Shown here: piece by piece, positions 17,185 through 25,086 of the stretch
Numbering within the stretch: the first letter of the stretch is position 1
Layout of the letters: every line of letters begins with the position of its first letter
Assembly (NCBI GenBank): GCA_964448855.1
Contig: CAYUXI010000010.1
Coordinates: 16,456 to 80,455 of the forward strand
DNA length: 64,000 bases
Reading direction: 5' to 3'
Source: QAMX01 sp964448855
GTDB taxonomy: Bacteria; Bacillota; Clostridia; Oscillospirales; QAMX01
The notes under the pieces: model-generated
What the model was told of the DNA's origin: nothing
Seen by the model: the letters and a program-made list of their open reading frames with translations, nothing else
Databases searched by the model: none
Made by a program: the position numbers and the translations under genes

Positions 17185-18474
17185 TCACACCTGAAAATCC
17201 CGGAAATCCTGCCGATTTTTTTCGCTGTGGCGCATCCGGAGAAAACAGAGACAGGCAATCAGCGCGAAAACGGTACCAATCCGCATGGAAATGCGAAAAC
17301 CGGCGGACGGACTTCCCGCCATGCGGTCGGCCAGAATCCCGATCAGCCAGGGGCCGACCGCCCCGCCGAAATCCCCGGCGCAGGACAGCAGCGCAAACAG
17401 CCGTGCGCCCGCCGCCGGGAAGTGCGCACCGGCCAGGACAAACGTACCCGGCCAGATCAGACTGGTGGCCAGCCCCATCCAGCCGCAGGCCATGGCGGAG
17501 GCCCAGGGCAGCGGACAGAGCGCCAGTGCCAGACAGCACCCCGCCGCCGTCAGACACGCAAACGGCAGAATCCGCTCCAGCCGGAACCGCGCCCCGAACA
17601 GCCCATACAGCAGCCGCCCCACACCGAGCATCCCGGCAAAGCAGGCGGTGCCGAGCAGATCACTGCTCAGCTTGGACAGCCCGACACTCTGCTCCATGAA
17701 GACTGACGACCACTGCTCCACACAGAGCTCCGCGGCGGAGCCGAAGGCGATTCCGCCGAGCGCAGCGCGAAAAAAGGGCTCCCGCAGCAGCTGACGCAGA
17801 CTGTACCCGGACGGCACGGACGCCACGGCACCCAGCGGCACCCCGGTAAACAGGAGCCAGGTGATCAGCGGGAGCAGCGTCCACCCGGCCACAATCCATT
17901 GCCAGCATGGATTCCCAAACAGCGCCAGCAACCCGGCTGTCACGCCGACCACGAGCACCTGTCCCCATGCATAAAAGGAATGCAGAAAGCTCATGACGGT
18001 GCCTCTGGACGTTTCCGTCAGCCGATCCACAATCGGGCTGAGCGTGATTTCCAGCAGCCCGCCTGCGCCGGAAAACAGGACGGTGGAGCCGAACAGCCCG
18101 GCAAATACATGGTGCGGCATCACCAGCGGCGTCAAGGCGTAGCAGCCGAAGCCGACGGCGACAAGAAACGCACCGCACAGCACAAACGGCCGACAGCCGT
18201 ATCGGTCGAGCCAGCGCGCAAACAGCAGGTCGCAGAGCACCTGCGTGATAAAATTGACAAAAATCAGCGTACCGAGCATGGACAGCGAGACATCGTACAG
18301 CCGGTACAGCGGCATAAAGAGCAGGGGCGGCAGACAGACAACAGCCGCCTGCGTGATATAGGCAAAGCAGCAGGCGGCCAATGTGCGCTTGAAGGGCGTT
18401 CGCAGACAAATTCCACCTTTCTGGTTCTTTGCCAACTGCCGTGCGAGGTGACAAAGAGGAATTTTTTGCTTCAT
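17185..18474 (-). CDS. MFS transporter
   Basis: About 429 residues with twelve hydrophobic segments of a major facilitator. The loop after helix 2 (FARWLDRYGCRPFVLCG) carries the MFS signature in modified form, and there is a central cytoplasmic break around SVPSGYSLRQLLREPFF. The start is uncertain. ATG 18474 (MKQKIPLCHLARQ) is given, but the best ribosome binding site (AAAGGTGG) lies further in, just before a CTG near 18408 that would start LRTPFKRTL. The substrate is unknown. It diverges from a nucleoside hydrolase gene across a perfect palindrome, so a nucleoside or sugar is a reasonable guess. Confidence 0.82.
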   Translation of the reverse strand: MKQKIPLCHLARQLAKNQKGGICLRTPFKRTLAACCFAYITQAAVVCLPPLLFMPLYRLYDVSLSMLGTLIFVNFITQVLCDLLFARWLDRYGCRPFVLCGAFLVAVGFGCYALTPLVMPHHVFAGLFGSTVLFSGAGGLLEITLSPIVDRLTETSRGTVMSFLHSFYAWGQVLVVGVTAGLLALFGNPCWQWIVAGWTLLPLITWLLFTGVPLGAVASVPSGYSLRQLLREPFFRAALGGIAFGSAAELCVEQWSSVFMEQSVGLSKLSSDLLGTACFAGMLGVGRLLYGLFGARFRLERILPFACLTAAGCCLALALCPLPWASAMACGWMGLATSLIWPGTFVLAGAHFPAAGARLFALLSCAGDFGGAVGPWLIGILADRMAGSPSAGFRISMRIGTVFALIACLCFLRMRHSEKNRQDFRDFQV

Positions 18475-18510
18475 CCTATGCAGAAGTTTCCCAAAAGGCG
18501 AACGCATCGC

Positions 18511-18539
18511 TTGCATCCGGACGCAAAGTGTGGTATCAT
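18511..18539 (+). promoter_or_regulatory. Promoter for the nucleoside hydrolase gene
   Basis: TTGCAT (18511-18516), 17 bases, TATCAT (18534-18539). The expected transcription start falls within the 16-bp palindrome that follows. Confidence 0.75.
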
Positions 18540-18546
18540 AACAGAA

Positions 18547-18562
18547 ACCGGTTCGAACCGGT
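18547..18562. promoter_or_regulatory. Perfect 16-bp palindrome, probable operator
   Basis: ACCGGTTCGAACCGGT is a perfect inverted repeat placed at the expected +1 of the nucleoside hydrolase promoter, between the MFS and hydrolase genes. The position and symmetry suggest a repressor binding site. No regulator gene lies beside it. Confidence 0.55.
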
Positions 18563-18598
18563 CGGTAGAGGCTTGAATTGAAAGGAACGGTATGCAAT

Positions 18599-19498
18599 AT
18601 GTCGGAGACAAAAGTAAAAACCATCATTCTGGATACAGATATTGGCCCGGACTGTGACGATGCCGGTGCGCTTCTGATGCTGCTGAAAATGGAAAAGGCG
18701 GGGCTTTGCCGCATTGCCGCCATCACCCACTGCACATCCAGCCCGTTCGGCTGCGGCTGCGCAGATGCGATCTGCCGCGCAGAAGGGCGCGACGATATCC
18801 CGATCGGTACCCTGAAACGCGGCGGCGTACTCTGCAATTTTGAGGACGGCCGCTACAATGAAGCGGTCTGTGGCCTCTTCCCGAACCGCTTTTCCAACGG
18901 CGAGGAAGCGCCGGACGCCGTGCGCGTGCTGCGGCAGGCCTTCGCAGACAACGAAGAGGTCACGCTGATTTCCATCGGCCCGCTCGGCAACATCGCTGAC
19001 TTCCTGAAGAGCGGCCCGGACGATATCAGCCCGAAAACCGGTCTGGAGCTGGCGCGGGAAAAATGCCCGAAGATGATCAGCATGGGCGGCCAGCTGGAGG
19101 GCGACCGCCGCGAATTCAATTTCTACGTCGAAACGTCTGCCACGGCGGACGTGCTGGCCATGTGGCCGACGGAGATCTGCTTCTCCGTTTATACAACCGG
19201 CGAAGACGTCAAAACCGGCAAGGAGATGTCCCGCAAACTCGGACGCCTGCACCCGGTCGCACTCGCCTTCGCACTGTATGCGCCGGGCGGCCGCTGCAGC
19301 TTCGATGAAACCGCCGTTTACTACGCTGTTTTCCCGGATACGCCGCTCTTTGAAACGAGCAAGCCGGGCTGGATGGGCATCGAGGCCAACGGCGCAAATA
19401 CCTGGCGCTTTGCGGAGGATGGCCGCCATACCTACTTCGTCAAAGCCTGCCCGCCGGAGCAGGTGGCAGAGGAACTGGAAAGCTGGATGTACCGCTGA
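18599..19498 (+). CDS. iunH: Nucleoside hydrolase (IunH-like)
   Basis: Hydrolyses the N-glycosidic bond of nucleosides. 299 residues from ATG 18599 (MSETKVKTIILDTDIGPDCDD); the in-frame TTG at 18578 overlaps the AAAGGA ribosome binding site. The calcium-binding DTDIGPDCDDAGAL motif is clear, as are SIGPLGNIADFL and the long C-terminal half. It is 51 bases upstream of a class II aldolase gene, so the released sugar may be processed by the neighbour. Base and sugar specificity cannot be read from the sequence. Confidence 0.86.
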   Translation: MSETKVKTIILDTDIGPDCDDAGALLMLLKMEKAGLCRIAAITHCTSSPFGCGCADAICRAEGRDDIPIGTLKRGGVLCNFEDGRYNEAVCGLFPNRFSNGEEAPDAVRVLRQAFADNEEVTLISIGPLGNIADFLKSGPDDISPKTGLELAREKCPKMISMGGQLEGDRREFNFYVETSATADVLAMWPTEICFSVYTTGEDVKTGKEMSRKLGRLHPVALAFALYAPGGRCSFDETAVYYAVFPDTPLFETSKPGWMGIEANGANTWRFAEDGRHTYFVKACPPEQVAEELESWMYR

Positions 19499-19549
19499 GA
19501 GACCAGAAACTGTCAGAACGGAAATATCGAATAAAAGAGGGTCAATCAC

Positions 19550-20371
19550 ATGAAAAATATACTGACTGCACCGTTTGTAGAAGAAATGCGGAAAACAACC
19601 GCCAATATGTATCGCCTCGGCTGGGACGAGCGCAACGGCGGCAACATCAGCTATCTGCTGGATGAATCGGAGGTCGGCGAATACCTGGATCTGCAGCACG
19701 TCCTCCGGACGATTCCGCTCGGCTTTGATGCGACTGCGCTGGCGGGCAAATATTTCATCGTCACAGGCACCGGCAAGTACTTCAAGAATGTCGATGCGGA
19801 TCCGGAAACCAACCTCGGTCTCGTCCGCATTGCCGCGAACGGCGCGGATGCGGAGCTTTTGTGGGGCTTTGCAGACGGCGGACGGTTCACATCGGAATTC
19901 CCGGCGCACCTGATGAGCCACATGGCGCGTCTGTCGGTGGATCCGTCCAACCGGGTGGTCATGCACTGCCATCCGACCTACACGCTGGCCATGAACTATG
20001 TCCATGTGCTGGATGAAAAGCAGCTGACCCATACGCTGTGGGAAATGTGCACCGAATGCATCGTCGTCTTCCCGGACGGCATCGGCGTGCTGCCGTGGAT
20101 GCTCTGCGGCACCAACAGCATCGGCGAGGCCACGGCAGAAAAAATGAAGGAATTCCGCCTGGTGGTCTGGGGAATGCACGGGATTTACGGCGTCGGAAAA
20201 ACCATGGACGAGGCCTTCGGCCTGATCGAAACCGTTGAAAAAGCGGCGCAGATTTATATGCTGACGGCGCACCTGCCGCGCTTGAATACCATCCGGGATG
20301 ATCAGCTGCGCGAGCTGGCCGAAGCGTTCGGCGTCGCATACCGGAAGGATTTCCTGAACGACCGCGCATAA
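19550..20371 (+). CDS. rhaD: Rhamnulose-1-phosphate aldolase-like class II aldolase
   Basis: 273 residues, the length of RhaD. The zinc-binding His pair (VVMHCHPTYTLAM) and third His (VVWGMHGIYG) are present, together with NGGNISYLL, IVTGTGKYF and a TNSIGEATAEKM segment. Known members cleave L-rhamnulose 1-phosphate to DHAP and lactaldehyde. No rhamnose isomerase or kinase lies nearby. Its partner here is a nucleoside hydrolase, so a role in salvaging a deoxy-sugar phosphate is equally possible. AGAGGG lies before the start. Confidence 0.85.
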   Translation: MKNILTAPFVEEMRKTTANMYRLGWDERNGGNISYLLDESEVGEYLDLQHVLRTIPLGFDATALAGKYFIVTGTGKYFKNVDADPETNLGLVRIAANGADAELLWGFADGGRFTSEFPAHLMSHMARLSVDPSNRVVMHCHPTYTLAMNYVHVLDEKQLTHTLWEMCTECIVVFPDGIGVLPWMLCGTNSIGEATAEKMKEFRLVVWGMHGIYGVGKTMDEAFGLIETVEKAAQIYMLTAHLPRLNTIRDDQLRELAEAFGVAYRKDFLNDRA

Positions 20372-20401
20372 CCCGCATGACCGGGACGAAGCGGACGGCG
20401 C

Positions 20402-20635
20402 TTACCGGCCGGACGCGTGATGCAGCTGCGCCCGGATGAACGCCCGACGCGCCTCTGCCGTCTGAAGAGCGACGATGGCTTCGTCCACGTCCTCAAAGGC
20501 TACAGCCGCTTCAAACTGCGACTGCGCGGCGGCATACTGGCGCTCCGCCGCCTGCCAGTCTGCGAATAGCGCGGCATCCGCCGCCGAAAGTCTGGGCTGA
20601 CGGAGCAGAACCCGCTCCCGATGATATTGTGGCAT
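20402..20635 (-). CDS. Small DUF2508/YaaL-like protein
   Basis: 77 residues from ATG 20635 after AAGGGAG. It is Ala/Gln-rich and helical (LFADWQAAERQYAAAQ, FEDVDEAIVALQTAEARRAF), matching the pattern of DUF2508 (YaaL) proteins: acidic residues around a D-x-x-E-A-I turn and a closing helix with R/A. The resemblance is by pattern only. It converges with the aldolase gene. Its ribosome binding site can pair with an upstream complementary arm (see hairpin 20646-20690). Confidence 0.6.
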   Translation of the reverse strand: MPQYHRERVLLRQPRLSAADAALFADWQAAERQYAAAQSQFEAAVAFEDVDEAIVALQTAEARRAFIRAQLHHASGR

Positions 20636-20645
20636 TTTGCAATGC

Positions 20646-20690
20646 TCCCTTCTGCTTGTTGTACTGTTCATAGAATATGCAGAAAAGGGA
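20646..20690 (-). promoter_or_regulatory. Leader hairpin that can mask the ribosome binding site of the DUF2508-like gene
   Basis: TCCCTTCTGC (20646-20655) pairs with GCAGAA-AA-GGGA (20679-20690). On the minus-strand RNA the first arm contains the AGAAGGGAG ribosome binding site. Such pairing could limit translation; no ligand or regulator is implied by the sequence. Confidence 0.35.
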
Positions 20691-20781
20691 TGTATGATTC
20701 GCACGGAGACTGCATACACTGTAAACGGACAAACGAAGGCTGAATCAGACGGTTGTCCGCCATCCGGAAGAAACAGTGCGA

Positions 20782-20993
20782 TTGCAGAAGCCTGCAACCG
20801 AAACGGAGCTGCATGACCGGCGCACAGAAAAGGGCTGCACAATGTGCCGGGCAGATGAGATGGATATTCGTCCGTTGCCGGAAACCGGCTCCGAACGGGG
20901 CGATCCCCACACTGTGCGCCGGAACCCGATGAAAAAAACGCATCGGCTCAAAGAGAGGATATGCGCATTTTTTGCACATACCCTCTCTTTTTT
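20782..20993 (+). ncRNA. Unidentified structured RNA ending in a terminator, upstream of mntP
   Basis: Successive strong helices lie on the plus strand. They are: 20782-20787 with 20792-20797 (6 bp, 4-base loop); an 11-bp perfect helix 20817-20827 with 20912-20922 enclosing an inner helix 20872-20881 with 20885-20898 (GCCGG-AAA-CCGGC extended by CCGTT/AACGG); CCGATG/CATCGG at 20926-20945; and a terminator at 20950-20993. A separate sigma-A promoter follows, so this is not simply the mntP leader unless a second promoter lies upstream. It does not match the manganese riboswitch signature. No protein gene fits the region. Confidence 0.4.
20950..20993 (+). terminator. Strong intrinsic terminator upstream of the mntP promoter
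   Basis: An 18-base arm (20950-20967) pairs almost fully with 20973-20990, followed by T-rich sequence to 20993. It terminates plus-strand RNA before the mntP promoter. Confidence 0.85.
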
Positions 20994-21014
20994 GCAGCTG
21001 CGGAATGCCTGACC

Positions 21015-21043
21015 TTGACTTCAAAACAGAAACAGAGTATAAT
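21015..21043 (+). promoter_or_regulatory. Sigma-A promoter for mntP
   Basis: TTGACT (21015-21020), 17 bases, TATAAT (21038-21043), 44 bases before the mntP ATG. Confidence 0.88.
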
Positions 21044-21087
21044 AAATCATTCAACAGGGAACCAAGTTGGAAACGGGGTCGAACAGC

Positions 21088-21660
21088 ATGAAACTCATCG
21101 AACTTTTCGTCATTGCCATCGGACTGTCCATGGACGCGTTTGCGGTGGCCGTCTGCCGCGGGCTCAATATGCGGCGGATGTCTTTTCGAAATGCACTGAT
21201 CATTGGCCTGTATTTTGGCGTCTTTCAGGCGCTGATGCCGTTGATCGGGTATTTCATTGGCGGCACCTTTGCGCAGTACATCGAGCGCTTTGATCACTGG
21301 ATTGCATTCGTTCTGCTGGGGCTCATCGGCGGAAAAATGATCTCCGAAAGCCTGAGCCACGAGGAAGACGAACCGACAGACGGCAGTGATGTCTCCTTCC
21401 GAACGATGCTGCCGCTGGCCATTGCAACGAGCATTGACGCGCTGATGGTCGGCGTTTCCTTCGCCTTCCTGAAGGTGCAGATCGTCCCGGCCGTCCTCTT
21501 CATCGGCGTCATCACACTCGTGCTGTCAATGCTCGGCGTCTGGATTGGCAAGTTGTTCGGCGACCGGTTCCGCTCCAAGGCCGAGCTGATCGGCGGCATC
21601 ATTCTGGTGCTGATGGGGCTGAAAATCCTGCTGGAGCATCTGGGCGTCATTCAATTCTGA
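21088..21660 (+). CDS. mntP: Putative manganese efflux pump MntP
   Basis: 190 residues with six membrane helices and the two-fold repeated pattern of MntP (DUF204). Each half carries an Asp in a helix: IGLSMDAFAVAVCRG and ATSIDALMVGVSF. The cytoplasmic loop in the middle is acidic and His-containing (SHEEDEPTDGSD). It exports manganese to limit toxicity in characterised relatives. The gene has its own promoter 44 bases upstream and is followed by the promoter of the next gene. Confidence 0.92.
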   Translation: MKLIELFVIAIGLSMDAFAVAVCRGLNMRRMSFRNALIIGLYFGVFQALMPLIGYFIGGTFAQYIERFDHWIAFVLLGLIGGKMISESLSHEEDEPTDGSDVSFRTMLPLAIATSIDALMVGVSFAFLKVQIVPAVLFIGVITLVLSMLGVWIGKLFGDRFRSKAELIGGIILVLMGLKILLEHLGVIQF

Positions 21661-21673
21661 AACGGCTTCGCCC

Positions 21674-21703
21674 TTGCATTGAGCGGGGCGAATATGGTAT
21701 AAT
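21674..21703 (+). promoter_or_regulatory. Promoter for the TIM-barrel isomerase gene
   Basis: TTGCAT (21674-21679), 18 bases, TATAAT (21698-21703), 28 bases before the start codon. A GAGGAGG ribosome binding site follows. Confidence 0.78.
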
Positions 21704-21731
21704 GAAAGCAAAACAATGAGGAGGCATTCTT

Positions 21732-22553
21732 ATGATGAAACCAGGCGTTGTTGTCGGCCTGAGAGATATTCGCGCCAATCTGGAGCGCGTGAAAAGCTTC
21801 GGCATCGATTACGCACAAATCTGTTCCTGGGAAATTGATTCCTTTACGGACGAGCTGGCGGCAGAGGTTCGGTCTGCCATCGCGGATACCGGCGTGGAAG
21901 TGCGCACGTTCTGGTGCGGCTGGCCGGGCCCCGCATCCTGGACCTTTTATGACGGCCCGCTGACGCTGGGACTGGTGCCGGAGGCCTTCCGCTTTGAGCG
22001 GACCAAGGCACTCCTGAAGGGCATCCAGTTTGCCGATCAGTGCGGCATCCATCAGGTGGCCACCCATGTCGGCTTCATCCCGGAGGATATGAACGACCCG
22101 AAATACGCCGGTACGCTGATCGCGCTGAAAATGCTGGTGCGCGAATGCAAACGCCGCGATATGTATTTCCTCTTTGAAACCGGTCAGGAAACGCCTGCCA
22201 CGCTCCTCCGCACCATCGAAGACCTCGGCGGCGAAAACGTCGGCATCAATTTTGATACGGGTAACCTGATCCTGTACGGCAAGGGCAACCCCGCAGACGC
22301 CATCGACGTCTTCGGCAAATACGTCCGCGATTTCCACTGCAAGGACGGCGTGTATCCGACAGATGGCCGCGAACTGGGTCATGAAATGCCACTGGGTCAG
22401 GGCAAGGCGGACTGGCCGCAGATTATCCGGAAAATGAAGGCCATCGGCTATGACGGCCCGCTGACCATCGAACGCGAAATCAGCGGCGACCAGCAGACGA
22501 AGGATATCCTCGCTGCCAAGGCGCTGCTGGAAAAACTGGTCGAAGAAGCGTAA
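21732..22553 (+). CDS. Sugar phosphate isomerase/epimerase (AP endonuclease 2 family TIM barrel)
   Basis: 273 residues (or one fewer from the second Met). The barrel pattern includes FGIDYAQICSW, the metal-ligand candidates ETGQET and NFDTGN (Glu, Asp), FHCKDG with a His, and TIEREISG with the final Glu. This is the xylose-isomerase-like fold used by sugar epimerases and dehydratases. The substrate is not evident. A metalloprotease-like DUF3810 gene follows 33 bases later, and both share the promoter at 21674. Confidence 0.82.
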   Translation: MMKPGVVVGLRDIRANLERVKSFGIDYAQICSWEIDSFTDELAAEVRSAIADTGVEVRTFWCGWPGPASWTFYDGPLTLGLVPEAFRFERTKALLKGIQFADQCGIHQVATHVGFIPEDMNDPKYAGTLIALKMLVRECKRRDMYFLFETGQETPATLLRTIEDLGGENVGINFDTGNLILYGKGNPADAIDVFGKYVRDFHCKDGVYPTDGRELGHEMPLGQGKADWPQIIRKMKAIGYDGPLTIEREISGDQQTKDILAAKALLEKLVEEA

Positions 22554-22586
22554 AAAGCCCGTTCCGGGCGACAGGAGGCATGGCGG

Positions 22587-23696
22587 ATGCGCGGCAATGA
22601 AAAGCTGCAAAACATACACAGACGATCCACGCTGAAAATTCTGACGGCTGCGGCTGTCCCGGTTCTGCTGACGCTGCTGCTGCTTGCGGCAGCTGCATGG
22701 CTGCCGGGCTTTACAGACGGGCTGTACCGCGACGCTTCGCGGGCGGTGATTCATGTCCTCTCCCGCGTGACCGGCTGGCTTCCTGTTTCGGTGGCGGAGG
22801 TGGCCATCGGACTGGCCGTCCTGTCCCTGCTGATTGCGCTGCTGCGATTGCTCTGGGTGCTCATCAGTGGCCCGCGCCGCCTGGCGTATCTGCTCCGCTT
22901 CGTCGCGTGGATGCTCTTTCACGCCGCTATGCTGATGTTCCTCTTTGAGGCCATCTGGGGTCTGAATTATCGGGCACAGCCGCTGGCCGAGACCATGGGT
23001 CTGACGGTTCAGGCGCGCAGCCCAGAGGAATTGAAGACGCTGAACCGCTATCTGATCGATCGCGCCAACGCTTTGGCTCCGCAGCTTCCGCGCCAATCGA
23101 CCGGGAGCGCCAGCCCGATCGATTTCCGGGACGTGGCCGAACGGGTGGCCGATGAGTTCTCGAAAACCACCGGCCGCAGCGAAGCACCGGTCAAGGAGCT
23201 GCTGACGTCCAAATGGATTTCCTACACGCGCACCACGGGGATTTTCATCCCGTATACCGGCGAAGCCAACGTCAACAGCGATAACACCCCGGCCGATCTG
23301 CCGTTTGTCATGGCGCATGAAATGTCCCATCGCTACGCCATCGCCCCGGAGGATGAGGCCAACTTCTACGCCTTCTACATTCTGGAGGATGCGTCCGACC
23401 CGCTCCTGTCCTATAGCGCCGTGCTGTCAGCCGTTCTCTACTGCCAGAATGCGCTGTACGCCAGTGATTATGACGCGTTTGCCGAGCTGTACGCGTCCTA
23501 TAGTGAGCTGGTTCGGCGGGATTTGTCCGATTATTCCAACCACTGGAAGCAGTACGAAGGCCGGATTTCCGAAATCTCCGAAACGGTCAACAATACCTAC
23601 CTGATCGTGCAGGGCGAACCGGACGGCGTCCGGAGCTACGGCCGGATGGTCGATCTGATGCTGGCCTGGTATGACGCGCAGAACCGCGTGGAATAA
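22587..23696 (+). CDS. DUF3810 domain membrane protein (putative zinc metalloprotease)
   Basis: 369 residues. Three hydrophobic segments lie in the N-terminal 120 residues (ILTAAAVPVLLTLLLLAAAAW; VAEVAIGLAVLSLLIALLRLLW; FVAWMLFHAAMLMFLFEAIW). A soluble part follows with the zinc-protease motif HEMSHRYAIAPEDEANF (HExxH plus downstream Glu). DUF3810 proteins keep this motif, but no substrate is known. ATG 22587 is spaced correctly from AGGAGG. A terminator lies downstream at 23830-23866. Confidence 0.85.
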   Translation: MRGNEKLQNIHRRSTLKILTAAAVPVLLTLLLLAAAAWLPGFTDGLYRDASRAVIHVLSRVTGWLPVSVAEVAIGLAVLSLLIALLRLLWVLISGPRRLAYLLRFVAWMLFHAAMLMFLFEAIWGLNYRAQPLAETMGLTVQARSPEELKTLNRYLIDRANALAPQLPRQSTGSASPIDFRDVAERVADEFSKTTGRSEAPVKELLTSKWISYTRTTGIFIPYTGEANVNSDNTPADLPFVMAHEMSHRYAIAPEDEANFYAFYILEDASDPLLSYSAVLSAVLYCQNALYASDYDAFAELYASYSELVRRDLSDYSNHWKQYEGRISEISETVNNTYLIVQGEPDGVRSYGRMVDLMLAWYDAQNRVE

Positions 23697-23829
23697 AAGT
23701 TTACAAATGACTGCGTGTTTCGTTTACATTCGTATGGTATCATAGAGACGTAGAGGACATGGCAGTGATGAATGCTTGAACTCTTACCCCCTCCTTTCTA
23801 TTTTTTTCTTTGTGCCAAAGGGTGCACAC

Positions 23830-23866
23830 AGGCTTAGGACGCGTTTTCCTAAGCCTTCTTTTTTTC
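23830..23866 (+). terminator. Terminator after the DUF3810 gene
   Basis: AGGCTTAGGA pairs with TCCTAAGCCT, followed by CTTTTTTT. It faces the 3' end of the converging noc gene and reads on the plus strand. The 130 bases between the DUF3810 stop and this hairpin hold no convincing gene. Confidence 0.85.
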
Positions 23867-23870
23867 TCTT

Positions 23871-24710
23871 TTATCGGTTTTTGGGCAGACGAATGACGAG
23901 CGTGATGCCGTCCTCCGACTCTGTCTGTTCCACCTCTGCACTCAGGCCGCTGGCTGTCATGGTCTTCAACGCATTCTGCACGGTGTTGAGAAAGAGCCGG
24001 ACATCGCGAATCAGAGGCGTCGCTTTCCGGGTACGCGTCGGCGGCGGCGCGAGACAGGCGGCCACATAGGCTTCCGTCTCCGCAACGGAGAGATGGTTCG
24101 CCGCAATCCGGTCAATCGCGGCGCGGATGGCATCGTTCTCTTTGAGCCGCAGCAGAGCGCGGGCGTGCCGTTCGCTCAGCCCGGCGGCGCGCATTCGGGA
24201 GATGATGTCTCCATCGAAGCGCAGCAGCCGCAGCTTGTTGGCGACGGCAGACGGACTTTTTCCGATGCGCCGTGCGACCTCCTCCTGCGTGATGCCGTAG
24301 TCCGCAATCAGTCGCGCCAGCCCGGCGGCCTCTTCGAAGCAGTCGAGGTCACAGCGCTGCAAATTTTCGACAAGCGCCAGATAGGCGGCCTGCTCTCCGC
24401 TGGTGCGCTTGAGCAGACATGGGACGTGCGTGAATCCGGCCATCGACGCCGCACGCAGTCGCCGCTCCCCGGCAATCAGCTGGTAGCCGCCCTCCACCCG
24501 CCGGACGATCAGCGGCGACAGAATGCCGCATTCGGCGATGCTGTCCGCCAGCTCGCGCAGCTTGTCCAACTCAAAAATCCGCCGCGCCTGCAGGGGATCC
24601 GGGAAAATGTCGTGGATGGCCAGATGCAGAATCTGCTCCCCGGTGTAGCAACTCCGATCGCTGCACGTGTCTCTCCCTATGAGCTTCTGTGCGACACCGA
24701 ATCCTTTCAT
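23871..24710 (-). CDS. noc: Nucleoid occlusion/ParB-like protein Noc
   Basis: 279 residues from ATG 24710, which has a perfect AAAGGAGG site; an in-frame start at 24740 lies upstream of that site. The ParB N-terminal CTPase/clamp motifs are visible (QARRIFELDKLRELADSI, LIAGERRLRAA, ENLQRCDL), then a helix-turn-helix (TQEEVARRIGKSPSAVANKLRLL). Noc binds DNA near the origin and blocks FtsZ assembly over the nucleoid. Its normal Firmicutes neighbours rsmG, mnmG and mnmE are also in this window, but separated from it by the CRISPR island. A general ParB is the alternative. Confidence 0.85.
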   Translation of the reverse strand: MKGFGVAQKLIGRDTCSDRSCYTGEQILHLAIHDIFPDPLQARRIFELDKLRELADSIAECGILSPLIVRRVEGGYQLIAGERRLRAASMAGFTHVPCLLKRTSGEQAAYLALVENLQRCDLDCFEEAAGLARLIADYGITQEEVARRIGKSPSAVANKLRLLRFDGDIISRMRAAGLSERHARALLRLKENDAIRAAIDRIAANHLSVAETEAYVAACLAPPPTRTRKATPLIRDVRLFLNTVQNALKTMTASGLSAEVEQTESEDGITLVIRLPKNR

Positions 24711-24757
24711 GGATGCGCCTCCTTTGATCTCGTCGGCCAATGGCCACTCTCAGGTGT

Positions 24758-24786
24758 ATTATAAAGGATCCGGATTCACCTGTAAA
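24758..24786 (-). promoter_or_regulatory. Sigma-A promoter for noc
   Basis: On the minus strand TTTACA (24781-24786), 17 bases, TATAAT (24758-24763), 48 bases before the noc start. Confidence 0.85.
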
Positions 24787-25004
24787 GCGAAACCGATCGA
24801 CAGAAAAACAGGAAAACCACCCGCGAAACCGATGGATCACCGGTCAAAACGTGACGAAATCTGCAAACAATGGGGAAACGTGCAGCTTCGCGTCGAACGG
24901 TTTTTAAATAGCAACAGGCTGAAACGTGTTTTTGCAGCCAAATCTGAACAGAAAAAAACCGACACAAGCAGGTCAGTGACTTGCTTTGCATCGGGGTTGA
25001 CATT

Positions 25005-25037
25005 TCTGCCCGGTTGCAACCATTGCAACCGGGCAGA
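25005..25037. terminator. Long perfect hairpin at the distal end of the CRISPR array
   Basis: A 15-bp perfect stem (TCTGCCCGGTTGCAA, 25005-25019, with 25023-25037) and a 3-base loop. It lies 49 bases beyond the last, distal repeat in the direction of array transcription (minus). It may end or stabilise the pre-crRNA. No proper T-run follows. The rest of 24787-25086 holds no gene. Confidence 0.5.
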
Positions 25038-25086
25038 TTCGATTGATTTGCATGAAAAAAGGAGCAAGCATCGCCGTGCTTATTCC

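Noticed and set aside
20776..21012. 78-codon plus-strand frame upstream of mntP
   Set aside because: It runs through strong RNA helices and the terminator, has no ribosome binding site and no protein-like pattern.
20782..21087. Manganese (yybP-ykoY) riboswitch for mntP
   Set aside because: The conserved GGGGAGTAG and partner loop are absent, and mntP has a separate promoter after the terminator.
23700..23830. Independent small RNA between the DUF3810 gene and its terminator
   Set aside because: A TATCAT is present but without a good -35 at proper spacing; the terminator is explained by the upstream operon.
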